Assembly (NCBI GenBank): GCA_023396255.1
Contig: JAEWWU010000005.1
Location: 1-64,000, forward strand
DNA from: Bacteroidota bacterium
Lineage (GTDB): Bacteria; Bacteroidota; Bacteroidia; Bacteroidales; Porphyromonadaceae
Direction: 5' to 3'
DNA length: 64,000 nucleotides
Positions within the stretch are counted from its first letter, which is position 1. Each line of letters opens with the position of its first letter. Positions 44,114 through 53,247 of the stretch are shown here, in pieces. Both the position numbers and the translations under genes were made by a program. The notes beneath the pieces are model-generated. The model was not told where the DNA came from, searched no databases, and worked only from the letters and a program-made list of their open reading frames with translations.

Positions 44114-44935
44114 GTGCTTCTCCCAACAACTAAAACACCCGCAGAATATTTTTTGCGTCTCTTTGGAGGCTTAAGAAATAAAATCTCACAGCTGAGACTC
44201 CGCCGAAGCAAAACTTCGGAGGAGTCTTTGTTGCCTTTACTGTTCATCAAACTAAATCTTGTCCCCAACGACATCGAAATTTATCGTCTGGCTTTAAGAC
44301 ACAGTTCCTGCAGCCTTGTGGACAAGAAAACCAAACAACGCATCAACAACGAGCGGCTCGAGTTTCTTGGTGATGCCATTCTATCGGCTATTGTCAGCAA
44401 ACAACTTTACCTCCGTTATCCATCTTGGAACGAAGGGGAAATGAGTAAACGCAAAAGCAGCATAGTTGCACGCAACGTAAACAACAAAGTTGGAGAGCAG
44501 CTACAATTGCACAAACACATCAAAAGCCGCCAGGATGCAGCAAGGATGAGCCCGGATATTCTTGGGAATGCCGTGGAAGCTCTCATTGGAGCCATCTTCT
44601 TGGACAAAGGCTTCGATGCCGCTGAGCAATTTGTGTGCAACTTTATTTTCACCACCTACAAGCAAATGGAAGAGAGCACCGATCTCTCTATCCACAACTA
44701 CAAATCCGACCTCTTGGAATGGGCGCAAAAACACCACTTTGAAATCGAATTCAAACAGCAATCATATACCCACCAGGGAACAGATATTTTCCACTACACG
44801 GTGGAGGTAAACGGCCAAGTCATCGGTTCCGGAATGGGGGGTAGCAAGAAAAAAGCACACCAAGAGGCAGCTTATAATGCCCTAAAACAGTTACAGAAAG
44901 CAGAAAACGAACTGACTCAAAAACCAACACCCTAA
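44114..44935 (+). CDS. rnc: Ribonuclease III
   Basis: A 273-aa double-strand-specific RNase. The nuclease signature is NNERLEFLGDAILSAIVSKQ near residue 75, with the second acidic site in DILGNAVEALIGAIFLDKGF. A C-terminal dsRNA-binding domain (about 190-262) ends GGSKKKAHQEAAYNALKQL. The reading frame opens with GTG at 44114. The first 40 residues are longer than in most RNase III. Cas12a does not need RNase III for crRNA maturation, so there is no link with the CRISPR locus. Confidence 0.95.
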   Translation: MLLPTTKTPAEYFLRLFGGLRNKISQLRLRRSKTSEESLLPLLFIKLNLVPNDIEIYRLALRHSSCSLVDKKTKQRINNERLEFLGDAILSAIVSKQLYLRYPSWNEGEMSKRKSSIVARNVNNKVGEQLQLHKHIKSRQDAARMSPDILGNAVEALIGAIFLDKGFDAAEQFVCNFIFTTYKQMEESTDLSIHNYKSDLLEWAQKHHFEIEFKQQSYTHQGTDIFHYTVEVNGQVIGSGMGGSKKKAHQEAAYNALKQLQKAENELTQKPTP

Positions 44936-45096
44936 GACAAAGTTCCAAAAGTCGCCCATATTTGGTACTCTCTCAAGCCTTTCTTTTCCTCTGTATCGGC
45001 TTCAGAGAACTAAACACCGCCATTACCAAAATAATAGTTACTTTTGTCCCTGCCATATTTTTCGTATTGGAGAAATAAAGTAAAAGATAAATAAAT

Positions 45097-45690
45097 ATGA
45101 CAGACAAGGTAAGTTACGCTTTAGGATTAAGCATCGGGAATAACTTCAGAGCTTCGGGTATTCGCTCTCTTGTAACAGAAGATTTTGTTGCTGGGGTAGA
45201 AGCTGTGTTCAACGAAACTAAGCCGGAGATAGAATACGAAGAGGCTCAAAAGGTTCTCAACGAGTTTTTCCAGCGCCTACAAAATCAAGAGGCAGAATTG
45301 AATCTCAAAGCTGGACGTGAGTTTATGGAGATTCAAAAGAATAAAAGCGGAGTTACAACTCTGGAAAATGGAATTCAATACGAAGTCTTTAAGCGAGGAG
45401 AAGGAGAAAAACCTTCGGCTCAAGATACAGTGCGGGTACATTACCACGGCACTCTCATTGATGGGACCATATTTGACAGCTCTGTACAGAGAGGTACTCC
45501 GGCAGAATTTCCTTTGAGGAATGTTATTCCGGGATGGACCTACATCCTGCAACAAATGCCCGTGGGCAGCAAGTGGAAAGTTACTATTCCATCCGAATTG
45601 GCTTATGGAGAACGCGGAGCTGGGCAAAATATCCGTCCCAATATGACCCTCATTTTTGAAATCGAGTTGTTGGATATAATAAAAAAATAA
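45097..45690 (+). CDS. FKBP-type peptidyl-prolyl isomerase, cytosolic
   Basis: A 197-aa FklB/Mip-type protein without a signal peptide. The N-terminal helical dimerisation domain (VSYALGLSIGNNFRASG, to about 85) is followed by an FKBP domain with VRVHYHGTLIDGTIFDSS, VIPGWTYILQQMPVGSKW and YGERGAGQNIRPNMTLIFEI. The active-site Tyr, Asp, Trp and Tyr are present. First of three tandem FKBP genes. A TACTTTTG box (45039-45046) may be its promoter. Confidence 0.92.
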   Translation: MTDKVSYALGLSIGNNFRASGIRSLVTEDFVAGVEAVFNETKPEIEYEEAQKVLNEFFQRLQNQEAELNLKAGREFMEIQKNKSGVTTLENGIQYEVFKRGEGEKPSAQDTVRVHYHGTLIDGTIFDSSVQRGTPAEFPLRNVIPGWTYILQQMPVGSKWKVTIPSELAYGERGAGQNIRPNMTLIFEIELLDIIKK

Positions 45691-45696
45691 GTCCGT

Positions 45697-46464
45697 ATGA
45701 AAAGAATCATTCTTTTGGTATCTGTTTTTCTCTTCGGAACATTGGCTTCGGTGGCTCAAAAACAGGCTAAACAACAAAAAACGATTATTCTTAAAACTCA
45801 AACCGACTCTGCAGCATATGCTCTTGGAGTTAATATGGGTAGCTCCTTTGTAAAAGGGTTCTCCGAAATTCCTGGCACAAAACTGAACAAAGAGCTCGTT
45901 ATTGCCGGATTCACAGAATCTTTCAAAGAACAAAAGACACAGATAGATGCCCAAGAGGCTCAAGCCCTTTTGGAGCGTTATTTTTCGGCTCTGACAGAGC
46001 AAGAAAACCAACAAAACAAGACCAAGGGAGAGGCATTTTTGTCTGAAAATGCAAAGCGTACAACAGTTAAGACTACTGCGAGCGGTTTGCAATACGAAAT
46101 CTTGCACCAAGGTAATGGCATTCGCCCCACTGTTGAAGACACTGTAGTGGTTCATTATACCGGTTCCACCATCGATGGACAAGTTTTCGACAGCTCTGTA
46201 AACCGTGGAGAGCCTACCACTTTTGGTCTTTTGCAAGTAATTCCGGGTTGGACCGAAGGGTTGTGCCTTTTGAACCAAGGAACCAAAGCCAAATTATATA
46301 TCCCCTACAACCTTGCCTACGGAGAGCGTGGTGCCGGTGCTGTGATAAAACCTTTCTCCACCCTCATCTTTGAGGTTGAACTTTTGGAAGTAAAAAAGGG
46401 TTCTATCCCGGAAGCCCAAACCACCACTGTAGAAAAGGGAAAAGACCAGCAAAAGAAAAAGTAA
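45697..46464 (+). CDS. FKBP-type peptidyl-prolyl isomerase, periplasmic
   Basis: A 255-aa FkpA-like protein. A signal peptide (about 1-21, ending SVAQ) sends it to the periplasm. The N-terminal helical domain (SAAYALGVNMGSSFVKGFSE) and an FKBP domain with VVVHYTGSTIDGQVFDSSVN and VIPGWTEGLCLLNQGTK follow. The last 25 residues are Lys/Gln-rich. It starts 6 bp after the cytosolic FKBP gene and is clearly a paralog. Confidence 0.92.
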   Translation: MKRIILLVSVFLFGTLASVAQKQAKQQKTIILKTQTDSAAYALGVNMGSSFVKGFSEIPGTKLNKELVIAGFTESFKEQKTQIDAQEAQALLERYFSALTEQENQQNKTKGEAFLSENAKRTTVKTTASGLQYEILHQGNGIRPTVEDTVVVHYTGSTIDGQVFDSSVNRGEPTTFGLLQVIPGWTEGLCLLNQGTKAKLYIPYNLAYGERGAGAVIKPFSTLIFEVELLEVKKGSIPEAQTTTVEKGKDQQKKK

Positions 46465-46495
46465 TCAATACTGAATAATTAGATAATAAACACCA

Positions 46496-47338
46496 ATGAA
46501 AAAGATTTTTATCGCAGCCTCTGCAGCCACCTTACTCTTGGCTTCTGTAGCTTGCAACAAAACAGAGTCTACCTCAACAAACTCTTCATCAGATTCATTA
46601 TCAATCGCAACTGCCGTTCTGATGGGTTCTCAGTTGAACCAAAGTTTTACAATGAGTGAAATGCAAGGGCAACCTATCGATAAGAAAGAATTCCTCCGTG
46701 GATTCAAAGAGTATTTTGCTGACTCTGCCAAGTTTGCTTATATAGCAGGGGCTTTTACCGCCATTCAACAGGGAAAGAGTCTCCAGGAAGACGGCATTGC
46801 CAAGGATCTTTTCCTCAAAAATTTGGAACAAGTGCTTACCTCTGTAGACGACTCTACCAAGACGCTTCCTATGTCTGTAGAAGATGCACAGAGTTTTGCT
46901 CAAAAGTTCTACGCCGAAAAAACTAAGAAAGAAAATGAGAAGAAGTTTGGGCAGAATAAAGAAAAGGGAGCCAAGGCTTTGCAAGAGTTTGCGAAAGATC
47001 CGGAAGTAACCAAAACTTCTACGGGCATCGCCTACAAATATCTCTCTCGTGGAACAGGAAAAACTCCACAAGACGGAGATAACGTAAAGGTCTCTTATGT
47101 GGGCAAATTTGTTGATGGAAAAGAGTTTGACTCAAGTGCCGAACCCATTGAATTGAACGTCAATGGAGTTATTCCTGGCTGGACTGAACTACTCAAGATG
47201 ATGAAAGTAGGAGACAAGGTTATAGCTTACATTCCTTACGATATGGCTTATGGAGAGAGTGGCAGCCAAGCCATAGAGCCGTTCTCTACGTTAGTTTTCG
47301 AAATCACCCTACACGACGTTGTTCCTGCAAAGAAATAA
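46496..47338 (+). CDS. FKBP-type peptidyl-prolyl isomerase, lipoprotein
   Basis: A 280-aa lipoprotein with lipobox ASVAC and lipidated C20. The helical N-terminal domain is longer than in the other two. The C-terminal FKBP domain has VKVSYVGKFVDGKEFDSSAE and VIPGWTELLKMMKVGDKV. It lacks the RGAG loop of its neighbours (YGESGSQAIEPFSTLVFEIT instead). Third gene of the row, 31 bp downstream. Confidence 0.9.
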   Translation: MKKIFIAASAATLLLASVACNKTESTSTNSSSDSLSIATAVLMGSQLNQSFTMSEMQGQPIDKKEFLRGFKEYFADSAKFAYIAGAFTAIQQGKSLQEDGIAKDLFLKNLEQVLTSVDDSTKTLPMSVEDAQSFAQKFYAEKTKKENEKKFGQNKEKGAKALQEFAKDPEVTKTSTGIAYKYLSRGTGKTPQDGDNVKVSYVGKFVDGKEFDSSAEPIELNVNGVIPGWTELLKMMKVGDKVIAYIPYDMAYGESGSQAIEPFSTLVFEITLHDVVPAKK

Positions 47339-47382
47339 GATAAATTCTCCTAAGTCCGGTTTCGACAGCCGGAAAGAATGAA

Positions 47383-47450
47383 AACAACTCGGTAGAGAGG
47401 AGTACTCCCGCTTTTGGCTCGGGTTGGCTTGTCTCTATCGAGTTGTTTTT
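47383..47450 (+). terminator. Terminator after the FKBP genes
   Basis: AACAACTCGGTAGAGA (47383-47398) pairs with TCTCTATCGAGTTGTT (47432-47447), enclosing a smaller hairpin, and is followed by TTTTCTC. It lies only 23 bp before the bioF ATG. Confidence 0.8.
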
Positions 47451-47472
47451 TCTCTCCCTTGGAATAAAGGCA

Positions 47473-48657
47473 ATGGAAAATAGGTTAGACTCTCTACTGA
47501 ACAAGGAGCTGCAAGTTCTTGCCCAACAGCAAGGTTTGAGACAGCTGCAACCTTCCCTTGTCAAAGGGGTTCACATTACGCCTGTGACATCTTCGGGTGT
47601 GACCAAACAATTGATCAACTTAAATTCCAATGACTATTTGTCTCTCTCAAATACGTCTGTTTCCGAAGAATACTCCCATACACCTCTCATTGGTTCTACC
47701 TCCTCTCGCCTGTTGGTAGGAGACAGACCTCTCTTCCACTCCTTGGAAGAGACGATTGCCTCACAGTTGCACCATCCGGCAGCCCTTTTATTCAACAGTG
47801 GTTATCACGCCAATACCGGTGTTCTACCGGCAATAGCCCATCCCAAAATGGTTGTTTTGGCTGATCGCCTGGTACACGCTAGTATGATTGATGGGATTCG
47901 ACTGAGTTCTCTCCCATTTGAAAGGTTTAGACACAATGATCTGAAACAACTGCAACAACTCCTCGCTAAATATGCCTCCACTGCTTCCTTTGTCATAGTT
48001 ATGGTCGAAGGCTTATACAGTATGGATGGAGATTTTGCTCCTTTGGAAGAATTGGTTGCCTTAAAAAAACAATACCCCAATGTCTTACTCTATGTAGACG
48101 AGGCACACTCTATAGGGGTATACGGGAAAAGTGGTATGGGGTATGCCGAAGAGAAAGAAGTATTGGAAGATATCGATTTTCTTGTGGGTACCTTTGGCAA
48201 AGCCCTTTCGGGGATGGGCGCCTATGTGGCCTGCTCCGAAACCATTCGTAATTACCTTATCAACAAGTCTCGGCCATTGATCTTCTCTACAATGCTTCCT
48301 CCTGCCATTATGGAGCTTAATATGAGAAACTTCTCTCGGATTATCAATCTCGATGAAGCCCGAAAGCATCTTTATCACCTTTCAAAACAACTGCGATGTG
48401 CTGTTGAATCGTTAGGACTTCCAATGCCGTCCGCAAGCCATATTGTGCCCGTTTTTTGTGGTTCTTCGACTCGTGCCAGAGCCTTGTCCGAACATCTTTT
48501 GGCGGATGGCTTTTATGCCCGTCCCATTTGCTCTCCCACAGTTCCCAAAGGAACGGAACGACTACGCCTCTCCCTCTGCAGCGATATGACACAAAAGCAG
48601 CTTGATGATCTCATCATCTCCCTTAACCGTTTCTTTGTACTATGCAACAACAAATGA
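47473..48657 (+). CDS. bioF: 8-amino-7-oxononanoate synthase
   Basis: A 394-aa PLP enzyme of the alpha-oxoamine synthase family, which joins pimeloyl-ACP and alanine in biotin synthesis. The PLP lysine is K243 in GTFGKALSGMGAY. The cofactor Asp context is YVDEAHSIGVYG and the glycine-rich region is NSNDYLSLS near the N-terminus. The family also includes serine palmitoyltransferase, but the bioG and bioC neighbours favour bioF. The ATG at 47473 is chosen over an upstream one at 47443 that falls inside the terminator. Confidence 0.93.
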   Translation: MENRLDSLLNKELQVLAQQQGLRQLQPSLVKGVHITPVTSSGVTKQLINLNSNDYLSLSNTSVSEEYSHTPLIGSTSSRLLVGDRPLFHSLEETIASQLHHPAALLFNSGYHANTGVLPAIAHPKMVVLADRLVHASMIDGIRLSSLPFERFRHNDLKQLQQLLAKYASTASFVIVMVEGLYSMDGDFAPLEELVALKKQYPNVLLYVDEAHSIGVYGKSGMGYAEEKEVLEDIDFLVGTFGKALSGMGAYVACSETIRNYLINKSRPLIFSTMLPPAIMELNMRNFSRIINLDEARKHLYHLSKQLRCAVESLGLPMPSASHIVPVFCGSSTRARALSEHLLADGFYARPICSPTVPKGTERLRLSLCSDMTQKQLDDLIISLNRFFVLCNNK

Positions 48658-49319
48658 TCTACACAGAGGGAGCGCACCGCAATGAGTTGCTCATCCTCTT
48701 TTGTAATGGTTGGAGTATGACCCCCGTGGCTACAGAACATTTGTCCATCCCCCAAGGCTATGATTTACTACATCTATGGGATTACCGTAACAATCGTGCA
48801 GATCTCTCTGTGCTATCGAGCTACAAAGCTATCTGGGTTGTGGCCTGGTCTATGGGAGTGTGGGCCGTGGAGCAATACCTGTCGGAGCTCTTAAAAAAGC
48901 TCCCCGTAAAACAGAATATTGCCATTGCAGGAACCCCTTTTCCTATGCACAACGAGTGGGGAATTCCGGAAGCTATTTTCAAAGGAACATTGGATTTACT
49001 CACCGACAGCAACCGAGATAAGTTCAACCGTCGAATGTGTGGAGGAAAATCGCTCCGCCACCTTTTTGAAGCCCTCAAACAACGCTCTACGGAAGAGATT
49101 CGCCAAGAACTCCTTACCGTCTACGAAAATCAGTTGCACCTATTTACGCCCTCCTACCCTTGGTCCAAAGCTTTGATCGGAGAGAAAGATCTTATTATCC
49201 CAGCCATAAACCAAAAACGGTATTGGGATAAAGCACAGGTTCCTTCTATTCTATTGTCTGATGGAGCACATTATCTTTTTAGCAGTTACAATTTATGGGA
49301 AGAGATCATAAACCTGTAA
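48642..49319 (+). CDS. bioG: Pimeloyl-ACP methyl ester esterase BioG
   Basis: A 225-aa alpha/beta-hydrolase of the BioG (DUF452) type. The nucleophile is S70 in VAWSMGVWA, and the catalytic His is in SDGAHYLFSS near the C-terminus. It removes the methyl group that BioC adds, releasing pimeloyl-ACP for BioF. It overlaps bioF by 16 bp and bioC by 25 bp. BioG replaces the unrelated BioH of E. coli. Confidence 0.9.
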   Translation: MQQQMIYTEGAHRNELLILFCNGWSMTPVATEHLSIPQGYDLLHLWDYRNNRADLSVLSSYKAIWVVAWSMGVWAVEQYLSELLKKLPVKQNIAIAGTPFPMHNEWGIPEAIFKGTLDLLTDSNRDKFNRRMCGGKSLRHLFEALKQRSTEEIRQELLTVYENQLHLFTPSYPWSKALIGEKDLIIPAINQKRYWDKAQVPSILLSDGAHYLFSSYNLWEEIINL

Positions 49320-50086
49320 ACTTCTCGCAAGTGGTTCGCCGTCACTTTGCCAAGGCTGCACGTACCTACCACAACTCTGCCAAAGTACAAGAACAAATAG
49401 CCAATCGGCTAATATCCCTGTATCTTCCGCATCCAAGAAAAATAGAATGCCTTTTCGAAATGGGAGCCGGAACCGGTATTTTGACCCGCTTATTGAATAG
49501 TCAGCACACTATAAAACACTTTATCCTCAATGATCTTTGCCCGGAACTGTTACAACAGATTCCTCCATTGCAAGACCCTAACCCCGAAATCATTTTAGGG
49601 GATGCTGAGGAATTGGATTTATCAGGAAAAAATATCGATTTGTTTGTTTCGTCCGGTGCCCTCCAGTGGCTCTCCGACCCTTTGAATTATCTAAGCAGAG
49701 TCTATCAATCTCTTCCCTCGGGAGCTGATATTATGGTAGCTACTTTTGGTCCGGACAATCTTTTTGAACTAAGAAGCCTTACCGGAACAGGGCTGCACTA
49801 CCCCTCTCTCCTCGAATACAAATCCTACTGGCAGTCGCAGCATCCCGAAGCTACGATCAGCCTCCAAGAAGAGAAAATACTGACCCTGCATTCATCCTCT
49901 TTGGAGATGCTCAAAAGTTTGCGCAAAACAGGGGTTACCGCCCTTCCTGAGAAAGAGTATAGCTCTCCCATTACTCGAGTTTGCGATTTAGAAACCTTAC
50001 TCTCCAACTACACCCATCACTTTTCGGAGGAGCAAGGCGTTCGGCTCACCTATCACGCTCTATATATTCACATACATAAAGTTTAA
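49295..50086 (+). CDS. bioC: Malonyl-ACP O-methyltransferase BioC
   Basis: A 263-aa SAM-dependent methyltransferase. It has the BioC N-terminus VVRRHFAKAARTYHNSAKVQ and the SAM-binding motif LFEMGAGTGILTRLL near residue 50. The post-motifs are GDAEELDL and LFVSSGALQWLSDPL. It masks malonyl-ACP as a methyl ester so that fatty-acid synthase can build the pimeloyl chain. It is the end of the bioF-bioG-bioC set. bioA, bioB and bioD are not in the window. Confidence 0.93.
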   Translation: MGRDHKPVNFSQVVRRHFAKAARTYHNSAKVQEQIANRLISLYLPHPRKIECLFEMGAGTGILTRLLNSQHTIKHFILNDLCPELLQQIPPLQDPNPEIILGDAEELDLSGKNIDLFVSSGALQWLSDPLNYLSRVYQSLPSGADIMVATFGPDNLFELRSLTGTGLHYPSLLEYKSYWQSQHPEATISLQEEKILTLHSSSLEMLKSLRKTGVTALPEKEYSSPITRVCDLETLLSNYTHHFSEEQGVRLTYHALYIHIHKV

Positions 50087-50093
50087 AAAATCT

Positions 50094-51116
50094 ATGAAAC
50101 AACTATTCAAAATTGCTGTATGTACCTCATTACTGTTGTTGGTTCTCTACAGTTGTAACCAAAAAGAAGTTCAACTAACCGGCTCTATGCCCTCCGAAAT
50201 GCAAGGGGAATATGCCTACCTCTCCACCCTCGGTGAACCGGAAGTTTACATCGATAGCATACAAGTAACCGACACAGCCCAGTTTGTGTTTCCTTTGAAA
50301 AATTTGAAAGACAAAGAGGCTTATCTGCTCACGCTTAAAGCTATCGGAGAGACTGTACCTTTCGTATTCGATCCTCAAAAACCACTTACCTTCCACAAAG
50401 AAGAATTGTTGGTTCGAGGAAATGAGGAGAGTAATGCTTTATCCGACTATTTGGTAGAGATCAAGAAAATGTTCCAAGATGATTCACTACCCGACAGTGC
50501 TTATTTCAACTTCGGAAAGGACTTCTTCTATGCTCACAAAAACTCACCCATCGGATATTATGGTTTTGAATTGTGCCGTATGGCTGCCGAAAATCCGCTG
50601 GATTTAGAGAACATCCTCAATGATGCAGGAGAGCGTCTACAAGCTCTACCCAAGATACAACAAGCCAAAACGATTATTACGAATCTAAAAAAGACTCAAC
50701 CGGGAATGCCTTTTGTAGACTTTGAAGGGGAAGATAAAGACGGTAACAAGGTAAAACTCTCCGATTATGTAGGACAAGGGCAATATGTTTTGGTTGATTT
50801 CTGGGCATCCTGGTGTGGTCCCTGCAAGGGAGAAATACCGGGACTGAAAAAGCTCTATGGTAAATATCGCTCCAAAGGGCTTGCTATTTTGGGTATTTCG
50901 GTGTGGGACAAAAAAGAAGACCACCTAAAAGCAGTAAAGGAAGAGGGCATCGAATGGCCACAAATCATCACAGGAAAAGACAATCGTACCGCTACCGAAA
51001 TGTACGGAATCATAAGCATTCCTCAAATTATGCTGATTGGTCCAGATGGTACCATTTTACAACGAAACCTTAGAGGAGAAGCCATAGAAGCTGCCATTAC
51101 TCCCCTATACAAATAA
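50094..51116 (+). CDS. TlpA/ResA-like thioredoxin lipoprotein with DUF4369-type N-domain
   Basis: A 340-aa lipoprotein (lipobox LYSC, lipidated C21). The N-terminal beta-rich domain (about 25-115) resembles DUF4369 and is followed by a helical linker. The thioredoxin domain (about 200-340) has the active site W-C241-G-P-C244 in FWASWCGPCKGEIPGL and a cis-Pro in ISIPQIMLIGPDG. Such proteins reduce disulfides in the periplasm of Bacteroidota. It lies 7 bp after bioC but is functionally separate. A terminator follows. Confidence 0.88.
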   Translation: MKQLFKIAVCTSLLLLVLYSCNQKEVQLTGSMPSEMQGEYAYLSTLGEPEVYIDSIQVTDTAQFVFPLKNLKDKEAYLLTLKAIGETVPFVFDPQKPLTFHKEELLVRGNEESNALSDYLVEIKKMFQDDSLPDSAYFNFGKDFFYAHKNSPIGYYGFELCRMAAENPLDLENILNDAGERLQALPKIQQAKTIITNLKKTQPGMPFVDFEGEDKDGNKVKLSDYVGQGQYVLVDFWASWCGPCKGEIPGLKKLYGKYRSKGLAILGISVWDKKEDHLKAVKEEGIEWPQIITGKDNRTATEMYGIISIPQIMLIGPDGTILQRNLRGEAIEAAITPLYK

Positions 51117-51153
51117 GAAAATATAAGTCTTGAGCACCACACTCACAGATTTA

Positions 51154-51185
51154 AAGCCGTATCTCAGCGAGATGCGGCTTTTTAC
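51154..51185 (+). terminator. Rho-independent terminator
   Basis: AAAGCCGTATCTC pairs with GAGATGCGGCTTT around AGC, followed by T residues, 38 bp after the TlpA-like gene. Confidence 0.8.
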
Positions 51186-51392
51186 ATATTTGCAAACCTG
51201 AACAATCAACTTGGCATAAAGGAGTATGTAAAAACAATTCTGTGATGGACGGCAGATAAAGCTATCATTAACTTGCTGGGAAATAAAAAAGAGAACAGTC
51301 TCATTTTTCTGTATATTTTCTATAAAAATCTTTTGAACACACAAAAAAAATACTATATTAGCGAACACACAACATTAAAAGATTATTAGCTT

Positions 51393-51674
51393 ATGAAAAC
51401 AAAGATTCAATAAACGGAGGATTACAAGTTTGCGAGCGAACCAATTCTTCTGTTCCCGCAGAGAGCGTACCTAATGGTATTAGTGAATATCTTCCAAAAA
51501 CCTCTCTGTGAACAAGTTGTATATACGACCTTTCTAATTAAAGTTCTATTGATATTATCTGAACAGTATCCACACATATACGATGCTGTGTTCTCCTACT
51601 TCAAACGTTCTGGTAATATCACACTTGATGATTACCTAATGGAACGCCAAAAAAGCGAAAATGCCCTATCTTAA
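51393..51674 (+). pseudogene. Small gene broken by an in-frame stop at codon 7 (possible)
   Basis: From the ATG at 51393 the frame reads MKTKIQ, a TAA, then continues open (TEDYKFASEPILLFPQRAYL and on) through an internal ATG at 51474 to a stop at 51674. The downstream part is protein-like (IYDAVFSYFKRSGNITLDDY). Either the gene has a nonsense mutation, or only the 66-aa form from 51474 is made. I do not recognise the family. It lies 29 bp before the 172-aa membrane protein gene. Confidence 0.35.
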
Positions 51675-51703
51675 ATATTGTTATCTCTTATATTTATCAA
51701 CTT

Positions 51704-52222
51704 ATGAATAATCAGAAAAATATCGATCGTACAAATCTATTCCAAACAAGGAATGCTATCTATGTGATTGCTATAATTTCTTCGTTGGTTTCCCTAATTG
51801 TTGCACTATCTTTGATATTGTTTGTTTTTAGCGGCAAAAATACTCTTCAGCTGTCGTTGATCGTGACAACGATTATCCTAATTCTTTCCTTAGCCCTAAC
51901 ATTCATTTTGACCAAAAAGATACGATCTGATATCCGAACAGGAAAGATTTTGAAACGAAAGGAATCAATTTTGGAAGTCAAATATGTTAAAGATGTAGAG
52001 CCGGGAAGTGGTGTATTGTACATTCCGATCTTGGGAAGGTTATTTCCGAAACTATATGGTCAAAAAATGAACCTAACAGATAGATATTTCCTCATTACCC
52101 ACGACCGTGTTAGATACGAGATTAGTAAAGACTTTTATGACAAAGACCCCAAAGAATGTTACCTAATTTTTGGTGAACGGTCAGGGATATTCTTGGGATA
52201 CGAGCTTTCCCTCCAGCACTGA
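51704..52222 (+). CDS. Hypothetical membrane protein with two TM helices
   Basis: A 172-aa protein not recognised. Two hydrophobic helices (about 20-43 and 50-68) are followed by a soluble C-terminal part of about 100 residues with VEPGSGVLYIPILGRLFPKL. The topology suggests a short loop between helices and a cytosolic C-terminal domain. Base composition is AT-rich compared with the bio genes. No informative neighbours: the broken small frame upstream and the convergent AraC gene downstream. Confidence 0.55.
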   Translation: MNNQKNIDRTNLFQTRNAIYVIAIISSLVSLIVALSLILFVFSGKNTLQLSLIVTTIILILSLALTFILTKKIRSDIRTGKILKRKESILEVKYVKDVEPGSGVLYIPILGRLFPKLYGQKMNLTDRYFLITHDRVRYEISKDFYDKDPKECYLIFGERSGIFLGYELSLQH

Positions 52223-52356
52223 TCTTCCTTTTTATCCTGTTTCAATCTCCCCCGTAACCTAACTGAACGCAATGCTTGCTGCATCAGTGCTATTTGTCTA
52301 TTTTGCCATTCTTTTCGATTACAAAATGGACAAATAGCACATTCTGTCACAATTTT

Positions 52357-53247
52357 TCACCTCCTCTCTTGAGCCATCTTTTGGTATGCTTTAGGAGAGT
52401 ATCCCGTGTTTTTCTTAAAGAATTGACAGAAGAAAGAAGCATTGGGGAAGTTGAGTCTATCTACAATTTGGGAAACAGTAGTTTCCCTTTCCAGCAGGAG
52501 GACTTTGGCATATAATACAACCTGATCGGTTATCCAAAGGGAAGCGGGACGCCCTGATACTTGCTTCACGACCTCAGATAGGTGTCGGGGAGTAATAAAT
52601 AACTTCTGAGCATAAAAATCTATTCTTCTTTGTCTCTGGAAATGTTCTGCCACCAACAGTATAAAGTCTCTGAAAATAATCTCTTGTCGAGAAAGAGTTA
52701 ATGGATGCTGTTCTCGGCGCTGAGAATAAATGGAGGCAATCTCAAAGCAAATATTTTCGACCAAGTTTCCTACAATTCTCTCACGATAAGGGTGGTTTAT
52801 TTCTGCATTTTTAATTTTCACTGTACTAAAAAGTTCCAACAACATTTTCATATCCCTATCAGACAAAGCGATACAGGGGTTGGATTTGATGTACAAGAAA
52901 TGATCTACAGGAGAAGAAATGCGCAAGCTGTTCACAGAATTACTTGTATCGTATATGGAATAACCTACAAAGTCCATTGTTTTGTGTTTGAATTGGATGA
53001 TCGTATTGGGAAAAACCACACACAATGAATTTTTTCTCATAGAAAATGATTGTGTATCGATAACGACATCTGCACCTCCTTGCAGGCAAAGACACAAAGC
53101 TGACACATCCAATCTGTGAGGGATAAATTGTTCAAATCCCTCAGAAAATTTTGCCCGGTTATCAATAGTTACTTGTCCAAAAATGGTGTCGTTCTCATCA
53201 TCTTGCAGCAGTGACAGAGGAACCGGCTCTACTAATCCATATTTCAT
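52357..53247 (-). CDS. AraC-family transcriptional regulator
   Basis: A 296-aa regulator from the ATG at 53247 (MKYGLVEPVPLSLLQDDEND). An upstream ATG at 53307 would add 20 hydrophobic residues and is less likely. The N-terminal cupin-like sensing domain covers about residues 20-160. The C-terminal AraC HTH pair (about 190-290) has IDFYAQKLFITPRHLSEVVK and FPNASFFCQFFKKNTGYSPK. It is divergent from the RND efflux operon, so it probably controls that operon. The inducer is unknown. Confidence 0.88.
   Translation of the reverse strand: MKYGLVEPVPLSLLQDDENDTIFGQVTIDNRAKFSEGFEQFIPHRLDVSALCLCLQGGADVVIDTQSFSMRKNSLCVVFPNTIIQFKHKTMDFVGYSIYDTSNSVNSLRISSPVDHFLYIKSNPCIALSDRDMKMLLELFSTVKIKNAEINHPYRERIVGNLVENICFEIASIYSQRREQHPLTLSRQEIIFRDFILLVAEHFQRQRRIDFYAQKLFITPRHLSEVVKQVSGRPASLWITDQVVLYAKVLLLERETTVSQIVDRLNFPNASFFCQFFKKNTGYSPKAYQKMAQERR

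Noticed and set aside
44114..44935. Functional link between rnc and the CRISPR locus
   Set aside because: RNase III is needed for type II arrays. Cas12a processes its own pre-crRNA, and rnc here is in the ordinary acpP-fabF-rnc cluster.
45277..46278. 333-codon minus-strand open frame across two FKBP genes
   Set aside because: Spans two well-supported FKBP genes and their junction. No protein-like pattern.
51105..51368. 87-codon minus-strand frame after the TlpA-like gene
   Set aside because: Runs through the terminator hairpin. Its translation is Phe/Ile/Val-rich, as expected from AT-rich non-coding DNA.
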